A DNA stretch of 64,000 nucleotides from an uncultured Gammaproteobacteria bacterium (GCA_913060495.1 CAJXRP010000009.1:62001-126000); one strand, 5' to 3'. Positions 26,156-34,660 are shown, counted from the stretch's first letter. Translations and numbers: made by a program. The notes: generated by a model from the letters alone, not told the origin.

Positions 26156-26211
26156 AATAGACAGACCATAGGAATTCATCAGTAGAAAAAAGTTAGTTAA
26201 CAGAGGAAAAC

Positions 26212-27186
26212 ATGCAAACAAAAATTACCAGAATGCTAAACATAGAGCATCCAATCATTCAGGGCGGAATGCACTATGTAGGCTTCGCCGAGTTGGCAGC
26301 AGCGGTATCCAATGCGGGTGGGCTTGGTATTATTACGGCGTTAACTCAAGGTACTCCCGAAAAACTTGGCAACGAAATTGATAAATGCAGGGCGCTTACT
26401 GATAAGCCTTTTGGCGTGAACCTGACTTTCCTTCCATCGCTTACCCCGCCTGATTATCCCGGGCTTGTAGAGACACTTATCAACAAAGGGGTCACCGTTG
26501 TCGAGACGGCGGGTAATAACCCGAAAGCGTGGTTGCCTATATTAAAAGAAAACAATATTAAGGTTATTCATAAATGCACCTCCGTTCGGCACGCACTCAA
26601 AGCGCAAGATATTGGCTGTGATGCGGTTTCCGTTGATGGCTTTGAATGTGGTGGGCACCCTGGTGAGGACGATATCCCTAATTTTATATTGTTGCCCCGA
26701 GCAGCGGATGAGTTGGAGATACCTTTCGTTTCATCAGGCGGCATGGCCGATGGTCGCTCCCTGGTGGCGTCTCTGGCAATGGGTGCGGAGGGTATGAATA
26801 TGGGGACGCGATTCATCGCTACTAAGGAAGCGCCGGTTCACGAGAACGTGAAGCAGGCTTTGCTTGCGGCAACAGAGTTAGACACGCGATTAGTTATGCG
26901 ACCACTGCGCAATACTGAGCGCGTGCTAAACAACACTGCAGTAGAACGCTTGCTGGAAAAAGAAGCATCGCTAGGGAAAGACATTAAGTTTGAAGATATT
27001 GCGGCTGAGGTTGCCGGCGTGTATCCAAAAGTGATGATGGACGGAGAGGTTGATCGCGGAGCTTGGTCTTGTGGAATGGTGGCAGGATTGATCAATGATA
27101 TCCCTTCGGTTCAAGAACTTATGGACAGAATCATGAATGAAGCCGATTCGATAATTGTTGATCGTTTGGCCGGGTTGCAGAAGTAA
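26212..27186 (+). CDS. Nitronate monooxygenase / NAD(P)H-dependent flavin oxidoreductase
   Basis: 324 residues, a cytosolic TIM barrel of the 2-nitropropane dioxygenase family. Evidence: I-I-Q-G-G-M at residues 16-21, S-N-A-G-G-L-G-I-I, the catalytic-His region F-E-C-G-G-H-P-G, and the FMN-phosphate segments F-V-S-S-G-G-M-A-D-G and M-G-T-R-F. It should use FMN to oxidise alkyl nitronates, or act as a quinone reductase or enoyl reductase-like enzyme. It has a good ribosome site (agaggaaa) and appears monocistronic between the 11-bp repeats and a convergent SOUL gene. Confidence 0.88.
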   Translation: MQTKITRMLNIEHPIIQGGMHYVGFAELAAAVSNAGGLGIITALTQGTPEKLGNEIDKCRALTDKPFGVNLTFLPSLTPPDYPGLVETLINKGVTVVETAGNNPKAWLPILKENNIKVIHKCTSVRHALKAQDIGCDAVSVDGFECGGHPGEDDIPNFILLPRAADELEIPFVSSGGMADGRSLVASLAMGAEGMNMGTRFIATKEAPVHENVKQALLAATELDTRLVMRPLRNTERVLNNTAVERLLEKEASLGKDIKFEDIAAEVAGVYPKVMMDGEVDRGAWSCGMVAGLINDIPSVQELMDRIMNEADSIIVDRLAGLQK

Positions 27187-27279
27187 ATTTGAAGGCTCTA
27201 TAGATTTATCGAGTTTAGATTGCAGTGATGAGATCTATGGAGCCGACATTGATTCGGCCGAATGGCGAGGATAACGGCG

Positions 27280-27297
27280 CTGCCCATAGATGGGCAG
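27280..27297. other. Intergenic hairpin between convergent genes
   Basis: Perfect 7-bp stem CTGCCCA/TGGGCAG around TAGA, between the convergent flavin oxidoreductase and SOUL genes. There is no T tract on either side, so it is a weak candidate for an intrinsic terminator. Confidence 0.4.
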
Positions 27298-27403
27298 GTC
27301 GCTAACTCAAATAATGATTTGTCAGTTTTCCCCTGTGGGCTTTCCGGGCAGAGGGTGGTGATTTTGGTCTTTAGTCTGGCCTGGCAATAGCCTTGGTTTC
27401 TGC

Positions 27404-28075
27404 TTAAGAACCCGCTGCTACAGATAGCTGGAGCTCGGGAGCTGAATCCACAGGTATCATCACTTCGTTTCGACGTAGAAACGGCAAGACATAGGGCGCA
27501 TCGTAGGCGGCAGACTCAATCACTCCAGTTGCCTCAATAGCATGTGCTTCAATACCCGTAAGTAGTTTTTCTTTGTGCTTTTCAAAATTCCTTTCTGTCC
27601 ATCGTCCTGAGTAGCGTACAACCGCCATCAGTTGTCCTGCCACGGGTCTCAGGTTTATGCGTTCATCAGTTGGCAAGGGCGCTGTTTCCATGGAGAACTT
27701 TTCAGGAAGCATAAAGGCTATGCGCCACCCCTGTTCTGTCTCAACGCGTTGTACCGGGGCTGTCATGGCAATGTCCTCGCTAACAGCATTGCGCTGCACG
27801 GGAGCAGTCATTTCAATATCCATCTGAATATTGTTATCCCCCGTGATATACCGGAAGAGCCTCATGAACCCTTCGTTGGATGCACGCTTATAGCTGGAGG
27901 AGTTTTGCACTACGGTTTCCGCCACAATATAGGGCTCATATTGTCTATATTCCAAAGACGCATCTTTGTAGACGACAGTATATTTGGGGCTTTCAATAGC
28001 CAGGGCTGAACTCGACATTAGAATTATTAGCGCAAATAGGGATAAATTACGTTTCATATTACTAGTGGTATTCAC
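27404..28075 (-). CDS. Exported SOUL heme-binding-like protein
   Basis: About 223 residues if started at the GTG at 28075, which has ggag eight bases upstream. An ATG at 28057 is the alternative, and the TTG at 28093 is unlikely. The signal peptide ends at S-S-A-L-A. The SOUL/HBP pattern is clear: Y-T-V-V-Y-K-D-A-S-L-E-Y-R-Q-Y-E-P-Y-I-V-A, F-M-R-L-F-R-Y-I-T-G-D-N, two M-T-A-P-V-Q-R motifs, and R-Y-S-G-R-W. Family proteins bind heme or tetrapyrroles, but many bacterial members are uncharacterised. It is the last of the minus-strand genes that begin near 33.1 kb, 114 bp after the preceding membrane protein, and convergent with the flavin oxidoreductase. Confidence 0.82.
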   Translation of the reverse strand: MNTTSNMKRNLSLFALIILMSSSALAIESPKYTVVYKDASLEYRQYEPYIVAETVVQNSSSYKRASNEGFMRLFRYITGDNNIQMDIEMTAPVQRNAVSEDIAMTAPVQRVETEQGWRIAFMLPEKFSMETAPLPTDERINLRPVAGQLMAVVRYSGRWTERNFEKHKEKLLTGIEAHAIEATGVIESAAYDAPYVLPFLRRNEVMIPVDSAPELQLSVAAGS

Positions 28076-28206
28076 TATGTTTCTCCAGTTCAATTTTGTG
28101 CATATATTGCTAACTACGCGAAAAAATCAGAGCTGGTTCAAAATGGTGGGAGAATTCATTTTAAGGTGAGGTTGTTTTTGTGTAGCTAACGCACCAACAC
28201 TCGAGA

Positions 28207-28746
28207 TCACACTGTGAGAACGAGAACAGTAAGAGAGTACAGCGAAAATAGGACTGACCACAGCTTAAAGCGTGCGGGTATTGTAATCACCAGCACCATT
28301 AATAGAATTCCTATAGAGGGCACGGCGATCGACGGTAAGATTGGATTGTTGTACATGGCTATGTTGACGTAGGGCCCTACTAAGTAATACAACAACATAG
28401 ATAGGGCGGAAAGACGACCAAGTTGTTGGCTTTCCTTCAGCATATCGATGGGGCCTTTTTCAGGCGCAGAAAGCGCCATCTCGGCAGCGCCGTAGATGCA
28501 GGAAGAGCCAAACACCAGCACAATAAAGTCGAGGAATGTCCACTGCTCGATTGCGCGCAGTCCCCATCCCACCCACCAAAGCTGCAATATGTAGAGCATG
28601 ACGCTGAACGCCCAAATTGTCGAAGACCAGTGAAAAATGACGCGGCTATATGCGCGCGTGATCATTGCCATGGTGTGCAGCAGTCGTGTAATCGCTAGGC
28701 CTAGAATGATGGAGACAGCGATAAAGATGTATTCGTGTTGCGTCAT
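28207..28746 (-). CDS. Four- to five-helix membrane protein of unknown function
   Basis: 179 residues, mostly hydrophobic. Helices are near residues 5-25, 40-60, 70-90, 115-133, 140-155 and 160-178. A short start (MTQHEYIFIAVSIILGLAITRLL) is followed by a W-x-W-W-V-G-W loop. No catalytic or transport motif is recognised. Its ATG comes two bases after the stop of the DUF4345-like gene, so the two are almost certainly cotranscribed and may work together in the inner membrane. Confidence 0.65.
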   Translation of the reverse strand: MTQHEYIFIAVSIILGLAITRLLHTMAMITRAYSRVIFHWSSTIWAFSVMLYILQLWWVGWGLRAIEQWTFLDFIVLVFGSSCIYGAAEMALSAPEKGPIDMLKESQQLGRLSALSMLLYYLVGPYVNIAMYNNPILPSIAVPSIGILLMVLVITIPARFKLWSVLFSLYSLTVLVLTV

Positions 28747-28747
28747 A

Positions 28748-29125
28748 TTATTTCTTTATCAAGGCTACTAAAGCCACGATAGTTGTGGTGAATTCATATC
28801 CTAGTGCCCCATAGGTGTATGCGGTGAGAGGCTCCGGCGTAATAAATAAGGAGGTCAGGCGAGCCAATACTAACGACCCTATTGCGACAACGAGAAGAGT
28901 TAGACCGGCACGGTAGAGTTCGGGTTTGAATAAAGCCATTGCACAGAATAGCCCCAACCCTGTTTGTAGTCCGCCATACATCGCGCCGATCTCTGCGAAA
29001 GCGTCACCGTTGGTCATGGTTAGGCCTGCAAACCCGGCGGGTATTGCTGGAGATACAAGACTGACAAGGCCATAGCCAATAAGGACTAGCGCTGAAACTC
29101 CCAGAACTACTTTACCCAACAGCAT
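28748..29125 (-). CDS. DUF4345-like small membrane protein
   Basis: 125 residues with four helices and the DUF4345 layout: a first helix ending in G-L-V-S-L-V-S-P, then N-G-D-A-F-A-E-I-G-A-M-Y-G-G-L-Q-T-G-L-G, then R-A-G-L, and a terminal helix with E-F-T-T-T-I. Function is not known for the family. It is directly followed by the gene ending at 28207. The gap upstream to the Rieske oxygenase stop is 198 bp, so it may have its own promoter. Confidence 0.72.
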   Translation of the reverse strand: MLLGKVVLGVSALVLIGYGLVSLVSPAIPAGFAGLTMTNGDAFAEIGAMYGGLQTGLGLFCAMALFKPELYRAGLTLLVVAIGSLVLARLTSLFITPEPLTAYTYGALGYEFTTTIVALVALIKK

Positions 29126-29323
29126 GATTTTATCCTTCTCAAATTAACTCAGTCATAATCAAAATACAGTAGTTTTATGTGAAGAGAAAGACGTGGAAGA
29201 GAGTAACCAGCTTTTGGGTTGCACACTGATAGCGCAATTTTTCGAATCACTTCGATGCTTTCTATTCAGGTGCTAAATCTCATGCCCAAAAAACTGCCTG
29301 CTTAGGTGAGGCTGCTGAGTGAG

Positions 29324-30505
29324 CTAAAGGGTTGGGGCCGAGCTATCGACTTTTTCATTGGCGTCGTGTTCGGAATTTTCCAATAACTCAAGATACCTGG
29401 CTAAATTACTATGCAGGTGACCAATCGCGGACTCAAATCGACCGAACCTATAGTGTGAGTTAGCACCAGAGCCAATGGCAGCCTGAATTTTACTTACTAC
29501 TTCTGCATCTTCCTTGTTGCCGGTATCTGAAAGAAAGGCTACGTCTTTCTTGGCGCGAGCCAGGTCTTCTGCAGCAGGAGCTGCCCCGTTCGGTATTGGC
29601 ATGGTAAGTTTATAACTGAAGTATCGTGTGCGTGTTGGTGATTCGGGCTCGGCGAAGGTTACATCGTAGTGCTGGGATAGTCGGGTAATAGAGGCAAAAG
29701 GGAAAATTCGGTTAACCAGTGTCACCATCCTGTTTAATGACAGGTTCTCTCGGGGTGCTTCGCGTAATTTTTCAATGCGCCTAAAAGGAAAGCAAACGCG
29801 AGAATTCGGTCCCTGCATTTCAACGACATTTAGGTTGTCATAACCATAAGGATAGAAGGACTCAGGGTGTGTAGGTTTGATGTGGTAGCCTTCTAATGTG
29901 CCCTCGGCTGTCAGTTTCCAATTAATGTCGTCCACCGATTCATTTGAGTCAAACAGTATCTGTTCATCGGTCAGCAGTTCCGGTAGTGATTCTAGTGCGC
30001 CCAATCCAATCGGCTCGTCTTGCGTAATAAACACCAAACCATTTTGAATATTGACGCTATGAACTGGTACCAAGCCACTGCTGTCTTTGTCTAGGTCAGG
30101 AAAACCATTTTCGTGTGGTACGTATTCAAGCCGACCATCTAAACGGTATGCCCAACCATGGTAAGTGCAGCGAAATATTTTTGTACAACCGGAGCCCTCA
30201 GCTAATTGCATACCACGATGCCGGCAGGCATTGCGAAATGCTCTAATAGTTCCTTCAAGATCTCGGACTACGACGATCGGGACACCGGCGGAAGCACGCG
30301 CCACATAGGAACCAAGTTCGGGCAAAGCGGCGACTGGGCAGAAAGGAATTGGTAAGCGCCGCATGAGCCGCCTTTCTGCATCAAAGCGCGATTGTGAGCT
30401 GTAGTTTTGAACCGGCTCATACCAGTCTTCTTCACCGAGATCAGTTGTGCCCTGGTCAATATGGTTGAGAATATGGTCAAGAAGTTCTGCGTCATTTCGC
30501 ATCAA
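29324..30505 (-). CDS. Rieske aromatic-ring-hydroxylating oxygenase, alpha subunit
   Basis: 393 residues. The Rieske 2Fe-2S site is C-R-H at 94-96 and C-T-Y-H at 113-116 (spacing C-x-H-x16-C-x2-H). The mononuclear iron site includes E-G-Y-H-I-K-P-T-H with His208 and His213. The third ligand (Asp) is not certain from reading. The enzyme needs an external ferredoxin/reductase pair, which is not encoded nearby. It lies 102 bp downstream of a crotonase and belongs to the cluster that includes the UGSC selenoprotein. It probably hydroxylates or demethylates an aromatic or quaternary-amine-like substrate; I cannot choose. Confidence 0.87.
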   Translation of the reverse strand: MMRNDAELLDHILNHIDQGTTDLGEEDWYEPVQNYSSQSRFDAERRLMRRLPIPFCPVAALPELGSYVARASAGVPIVVVRDLEGTIRAFRNACRHRGMQLAEGSGCTKIFRCTYHGWAYRLDGRLEYVPHENGFPDLDKDSSGLVPVHSVNIQNGLVFITQDEPIGLGALESLPELLTDEQILFDSNESVDDINWKLTAEGTLEGYHIKPTHPESFYPYGYDNLNVVEMQGPNSRVCFPFRRIEKLREAPRENLSLNRMVTLVNRIFPFASITRLSQHYDVTFAEPESPTRTRYFSYKLTMPIPNGAAPAAEDLARAKKDVAFLSDTGNKEDAEVVSKIQAAIGSGANSHYRFGRFESAIGHLHSNLARYLELLENSEHDANEKVDSSAPTL

Positions 30506-30607
30506 GCGTGCTCCGAATTTTTCAGTAGGCTACTAAATTACAATCAATCTCAAAAGTAGCAAGACGGCCAAGTATTATTCTGGTTATTTTGCTGCTGTGG
30601 GGCGCAT

Positions 30608-31402
30608 CTAGCGACCTGTCCATTTCGGCTTGCGCTTCTCGATAAACGCAGCTCTTGCCTCTTTGCCGTCCTCGCTGTCGAAGGCAGCGGAAAGCGCTTG
30701 TAGTGCGGCTTCCGGAACGTCTTTGAAGGGCATATCTTCCATCTCGTACATCAAATCTCGTGTGCGTTTTAGTGCTAGAGGCGACATCTGGCAGAGTTTC
30801 AGCGCTAATTCTTCCGTAGCTCTGGCGAGTTCTTTAGCCGGTACAACACGAGTAATCAATCCTAGCTGATAGGCTTCCTGCGCGCTGATCGGTTCCCCAG
30901 TGAAGATCAGTTCTGCAGCGCGCATTCTCCCTATCAATCGCTGTAAGAACCAGACATGCATGCCGGGAGGACCGGCAAGATTCGGCACGCCCGGGTATCC
31001 AAAGTCGGCATCGTCGGCGGCGATAACCATGTCACAGGCGAAGGCCAGCGTGCAGGCGCCTTCTCTAACGTAACCATGCACAGCCGCAATAACTGGCATG
31101 GATAGTCCGCGAACTATCTTCAGTGTCTCTATGTAAAACAGCCGCAGAAACTGCTCCATGTCGGCGCTTTTGAATTGCATTAGATATTTCAGGTCGACGC
31201 CGGCAGAAAGCCCTTTCCCGGCTCCGCTTAAAATAAGCACCTTCGCGTTCTCATCGGCATCTGCAGTTCGCAGCGCGTGGTGATACTCCAGAGCAGACTC
31301 TTCATCAATTAGATTGAGTGGCGGCTTATCGAGTTCTATTCGCGCTATGCCTGACACGACTGAGTAGTTCAGAGTTTTGTAGCTGGTTTCAGTCACTGGC
31401 AC
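30608..31402 (-). CDS. Enoyl-CoA hydratase/isomerase superfamily protein lacking both hydratase glutamates
   Basis: 264 residues, a normal crotonase length. The oxyanion-hole segment G-L-S-A-G-V-D-L-K (64-72) and the G-Y-V-R-E-G-A-C-T-L-A-F-A-C-D helix are present. The residues corresponding to the two catalytic glutamates of rat enoyl-CoA hydratase (CELA and QPE motifs) are Thr118 (C-T-L-A) and Gly138 (Y-P-G). It should still bind an acyl-CoA, but ordinary hydration is unlikely. A decarboxylase, hydrolase, lyase or isomerase activity is possible, perhaps using Glu114. It sits between the selenoprotein gene (58 bp upstream) and the Rieske oxygenase, and may share their transcript. Confidence 0.83.
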   Translation of the reverse strand: MPVTETSYKTLNYSVVSGIARIELDKPPLNLIDEESALEYHHALRTADADENAKVLILSGAGKGLSAGVDLKYLMQFKSADMEQFLRLFYIETLKIVRGLSMPVIAAVHGYVREGACTLAFACDMVIAADDADFGYPGVPNLAGPPGMHVWFLQRLIGRMRAAELIFTGEPISAQEAYQLGLITRVVPAKELARATEELALKLCQMSPLALKRTRDLMYEMEDMPFKDVPEAALQALSAAFDSEDGKEARAAFIEKRKPKWTGR

Positions 31403-31459
31403 TTTCCTGTCAGGTGATCATCATTGATTAGCAGTTAATTGGTCTGCCTTGATGGCTAG

Positions 31460-31981
31460 TTAAAGTAAAATTTGTGCATCGATAGCGGCCATGGTTTGCA
31501 ATGCTCGGGCCTCCAATTCTTTATCGGTAGCGCTGCTAACCGGATGGTCGATTATTGCGTAGTCGTAGTCCGGCATGCCCAATACCTTCGCCATGAGGTC
31601 GGCGGCGCTAACGAAGTTGCTGGTCATTACGCCAACGGCAGGTGTACCTAATCTCTCGCTGCTAATTGCGTCATGCAAACTGCACGACGAGCAGCTGCCT
31701 CAGTCGCCCAAGCCGGTGATAGCGAGATCCCAATTCTTTGCGTCGTCGATGATCTCATCTTCCGCCGGAGCACTGTAATTAGACTTTGTTCTTAAAATCA
31801 CCTCGGCCACTTGATAGCGCTCTCGAAGCAGTCTGTCCACATGGGCAAAGAATCCTGCTGTTCCTTCTTTACCGTTGGATATAAGCCCGACGGTCTTGCC
31901 TCTAAGGCTTTGTAATCGAGGCGCTGGCTCCAAGGTAACTACCAATGACTCATTGGTAGGATTGAGTACACGTATCGTCAT
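31460..31981 (-). CDS. UGSC-family selenoprotein, with in-frame TGA read as selenocysteine
   Basis: One frame runs from ATG 31981 to the stop at 31460-31462 if the TGA at 31702-31700 is read as Sec, giving 173 residues with Sec94. The residues around it are L-G-D-Sec-G-S-C-S-S-C, the U-G-S-C motif for which this family is named; homologues with Cys in place of Sec are known. Upstream, L-R-G-K-T-V-G-L-I-S-N-G-K is family-like. Downstream, the frame stays protein-like (H-D-A-I-S-S-E, G-V-M-T-S-N-F, I-D-H-P-V). A hairpin starting five bases after TGA fits a bacterial SECIS. An aggaaac site supports the start. A redox role is likely; the reaction is unknown. Its partner gene lies 49 bp upstream. 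Gene finders would split this gene. Confidence 0.85.
31658..31702 (-). promoter_or_regulatory. Bacterial SECIS-like hairpin just after the UGA codon
   Basis: Counting the U of UGA as 1, bases 14-21 pair with 27-34 as an uninterrupted 8-bp stem (one G-U pair) around the loop AGUUU. Bases 8-13 pair with 40-45 below, with a 5-nt bulge at 35-39. The loop has G23 and U24, the same positions as the SelB-contacting G and U in E. coli fdhF, whose apical stem-loop (UUGC-AGGUCU-GCAC) looks alike. The hairpin is inside the coding sequence, as in bacteria generally. Confidence 0.75.
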
Positions 31982-32030
31982 AGCATCGTTTCCTTTTGTT
32001 TCTAATTTCAACCAGCTGATCAAGGCGCGC

Positions 32031-33104
32031 TTATTTCTTTTGGCTTGCCGCTGCCGGTTCGCAATCCACGCAGGCACCGATAGCCACTGTAACCGCTTGG
32101 CTCTTCGTTCCCAGCCAAGGTGGAATTATCGCCCCGAAACCGCCCGCCGGACCGCCTGCGGCAACCAGAAGAAGGTGATCCGGGCTGGGTAATGCGCAAT
32201 ATTCGGTATCGCCTTTATCACGAATTACCGAACCCTTGCCTACGGTTGACCATTCTGAGCGCTTAACGCGGGCTTTTTCGAATAGGTAGTTCGCAATCTC
32301 GTTTCTTCCCCAGCCGGCAGCGCGCATGTGCTCCCGATGTTGGGCGGGCATAACCACTGCGTAGTTTCCTGCCCATATGGAGTAGTTGCGCATATTGGCG
32401 CGCATCTCGGCTGCATAGGTGTCTAATATTTCTTCTGGCTTAGTGGTCCACTCATTCATGATTTGTCTAGGGGCGCAGGCCGCAAGTACTGTTACCGCCG
32501 ATGCTTCCTTGGGTATGTCCCGAGACTCTGCCAAGGATGGCCAGTTACTGTTCTCTTCGTCCTCCGCTATGCAGTAGCTGATCTTGCCAGGGTGGCCAAG
32601 CGTAGACCGATCAATGGCGCCAGGGCTAACTTGTAATATATTGATGAGAGCGAGCCGAATGGCTCTGCCTATAACAGAAGTAGCACGGTCCGAGCTTCCC
32701 AGTACATTGAAGTCACTGCGCGCACCAATCTCTTGTCTTATAGGCCCGTTCAAAATTACCAAGATCGCACAGCCGCCAGTGCTTGCCGTTGTTCCGTGTA
32801 ATAGGAATTCATCTTTAAGCATGGCCATCATCGCTGAGACCACGGCTGGGAAGTGCATCGGAAGACAGCCTGCCATAACAGCATTGATCGCTAATTTCTC
32901 GGCATCGATGGCCCGTTCGCGCACCGGCTCGATACCAATGATCTCATTAGCTGGCATGAGCACCCAGTCTAGACAGGCTTGCACCGCTTCGGGAGTGGGT
33001 GGGACGATAGGGAATCCATCTGTCCAGCCTCTGCTGTGATAAAACTCCTGCACATCGCCAGAGTCATCTATATCGAAATATTGAGAATTTAATGCACTAG
33101 TCAT
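32031..33104 (-). CDS. UGSC-associated protein with WTDG-P-x-V-P-P-T motif
   Basis: 357 residues, no signal peptide. The N-terminus has G-W-T-D-G-F-P-I-V-P-P-T (about 26-37), a signature of proteins encoded next to UGSC-family genes. The body has A-V-M-A-G-C-L-P-M-H-F-P, H-G-T-T-A-S-T-G-G-C-A, N-V-L-G-S-S-D-R-A, G-H-P-G-K-I-S-Y-C-I-A-E-D-E-E and A-A-G-G-P-A-G-G-F-G-A, then a C-terminal C-V-D-C pair (345/348). The several conserved Cys and the CxxC suggest redox chemistry or metal binding with the selenoprotein, but the reaction is not established. It is the first gene of the minus-strand run, and its 231-bp upstream gap is shared with a divergent gene. Confidence 0.72.
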   Translation of the reverse strand: MTSALNSQYFDIDDSGDVQEFYHSRGWTDGFPIVPPTPEAVQACLDWVLMPANEIIGIEPVRERAIDAEKLAINAVMAGCLPMHFPAVVSAMMAMLKDEFLLHGTTASTGGCAILVILNGPIRQEIGARSDFNVLGSSDRATSVIGRAIRLALINILQVSPGAIDRSTLGHPGKISYCIAEDEENSNWPSLAESRDIPKEASAVTVLAACAPRQIMNEWTTKPEEILDTYAAEMRANMRNYSIWAGNYAVVMPAQHREHMRAAGWGRNEIANYLFEKARVKRSEWSTVGKGSVIRDKGDTEYCALPSPDHLLLVAAGGPAGGFGAIIPPWLGTKSQAVTVAIGACVDCEPAAASQKK

Positions 33105-33335
33105 GACGCGGCTATCCGACTCAGAAATTATTTACCGATCTTATCAAAACAAAAGACAAATTTCCTTTCGAATGAAGATAGGGCCAATCTGCAACTGAAG
33201 GTCAGTGGCAATTAAGCTCAAATTCGACTGTACTAGGAAGTATGCTATTGTTTTTGAATGCAAGTAGCCGAAAGCTGCTGTATTTTAATCAGACTCCATT
33301 TACTAATTCTTACACAGCAGGGGAGGCAAGAAGTT

Positions 33336-33923
33336 ATGGGTAAATTAGGGAAAGGTCTGCTGGGCCTCGGACTCCTTCTGTGTGGCGCTCTGCTCATTCT
33401 ACGTGTAACCGGACTCGACCCTGAGTACATGGATTACACCACTGAGGAATACAATCAACGAGGTCGAATGACCTTGCCTGGATTGTGGCTATCGGGAGAA
33501 GTTGTTCGGGAACCGGTGAGCGACTGGAATTGGGTCTCTGACGTCAGTCACCCGCAGCGGGGCAACACCATCATGCTCGAGACTCGCACCTGGTACGGCA
33601 TACCCTATTCGGTCACGATCCTGCCGACTCCCCGTGGCGATAAACTCTACATAGGAGGAAGTGCGAGAGAGTCCAGGCTGGAAAGAGAATTCCCCAATTA
33701 CAAACAGTGGTGGGCAAACGTCGAGCGTGATCCACGTGTGCGGTTAAAGATTGACGGCAAGATTTATGAAATGACAGCCGTGCTGGTCCACGATCCTGTC
33801 GAGCTTGCTGAGATTCTCGGTAGAGACCCAATAACGACAAGCATAGCTGAAGATGGGACTGAGCAGATCGTTGCGAAATGGTATTACTGGCGTGTTTCCC
33901 AGCGGAATATCGTCCAATACTAG
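33336..33923 (+). CDS. Membrane-anchored split-barrel (nitroreductase/F420-flavin type) protein
   Basis: About 195 residues from the ATG at 33336, which has an excellent ggggagg site; the longer frame from 33258 has none. One N-terminal helix (L-L-G-L-G-L-L-L-C-G-A-L-L-I-L) serves as anchor or uncleaved signal. The soluble part has W-W-A-N-V-E-R-D-P-R-V-R-L-K-I-D-G-K-I-Y-E-M-T-A, which resembles the deazaflavin/FMN split-barrel nitroreductases. Flavin or F420 binding is inferred only from that stretch. It is divergent from the UGSC-associated gene and convergent with the thioesterase gene. Confidence 0.5.
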   Translation: MGKLGKGLLGLGLLLCGALLILRVTGLDPEYMDYTTEEYNQRGRMTLPGLWLSGEVVREPVSDWNWVSDVSHPQRGNTIMLETRTWYGIPYSVTILPTPRGDKLYIGGSARESRLEREFPNYKQWWANVERDPRVRLKIDGKIYEMTAVLVHDPVELAEILGRDPITTSIAEDGTEQIVAKWYYWRVSQRNIVQY

Positions 33924-33929
33924 GTCGCG

Positions 33930-34400
33930 TTAAGACAATTCACTACGCGCACGAATAGCCTTAGCTGCGCTTGCTCGGGCGGCCAGTTTGCCGTTCTCTT
34001 GGAAAAAGTCTGCTTCGACAAAGCCGGTGGTACGACCACGATTAACAAGACGTCCCTCTATGCGAATAATACCGCTCTGCATGGGGCGGAACATACGTGT
34101 CGTCAGTTCTGTGGTGGTGAACCATTCGCCATCTTCCAGCGCGCTGGCCATTGTCATAGACACTATATGATCAGCTAGCGCGGCTATCCAGCCACCGAAA
34201 ACACGATCTTCCTGAATATCTCGGCTACCGTCATTAGGCCATTCATAGATAACACGCCCGTAAGATACCTCCTTCAGCCAAAGGTGGGGCTTTATTCCTA
34301 GATTGCGAATTCCCGGAGGAAGCTTGCCGTCTTCTGACCTTAAGACTTTAAAGAATTTCTCTTGTTGTTGGGATAATTCTGTACGCTGTGTTTTGTTCAT
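33930..34400 (-). CDS. PaaI-family hotdog-fold thioesterase
   Basis: 156 residues. The hotdog helix is F-G-G-W-I-A-A-L-A-D-H-I-V-S-M-T-M-A-S, with an Asp in the position used as the catalytic acid in PaaI-type enzymes. The following strand T-T-E-L-T-T-R-M-F-R-P and the terminal G-K-L-A-A-R-A-S-A-A-K-A fit the family. It should hydrolyse an acyl-CoA thioester in the cytosol; chain type unknown. It may be linked to the acyl-CoA chemistry of the nearby crotonase. Confidence 0.82.
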   Translation of the reverse strand: MNKTQRTELSQQQEKFFKVLRSEDGKLPPGIRNLGIKPHLWLKEVSYGRVIYEWPNDGSRDIQEDRVFGGWIAALADHIVSMTMASALEDGEWFTTTELTTRMFRPMQSGIIRIEGRLVNRGRTTGFVEADFFQENGKLAARASAAKAIRARSELS

Positions 34401-34432
34401 TGTTTTCCAGTCTGTTTTGGCTTTACTTCAAT

Positions 34433-34660
34433 TTAGTTCAAAGTGGTAAGGCTAGGAGAGTTTTTGTATTGCTTATTCAGATCCCTGGTTGCAGAGAACC
34501 TATAGAAAGACCGAGATACGACGGATAGGATGCCCCAGCCAATAATGCCGAAGCCAAATAGCAGGGTAATAACGGATGCAAACCTAAACGTGAGAAACTC
34601 TCCATTAGAAACACAGTTGTCTGTATAGCGCTCCGGTCGTGCTTTTGTGCTATTCACCAA
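34433..34660 (-). CDS. Possible small single-helix membrane protein
   Basis: A 75-codon frame with one clear hydrophobic segment (F-A-S-V-I-T-L-L-F-G-F-G-I-I-G-W-G-I-L), a basic loop and a hydrophilic C-terminus. It lies upstream of the thioesterase gene on the same strand, with a 32-bp gap. There is no family recognition and no convincing ribosome site, so it could be a chance frame; the segment pattern and spacing favour a real gene only slightly. Confidence 0.35.
   Translation of the reverse strand: MVNSTKARPERYTDNCVSNGEFLTFRFASVITLLFGFGIIGWGILSVVSRSFYRFSATRDLNKQYKNSPSLTTLN

Noticed and set aside
31460-32077. Pseudogene with a premature stop, or two separate small genes
   Set aside because: The two parts are in phase, the TGA falls exactly at the U of a U-G-S-C motif, the downstream part begins without its own start, and a SECIS-like hairpin follows.
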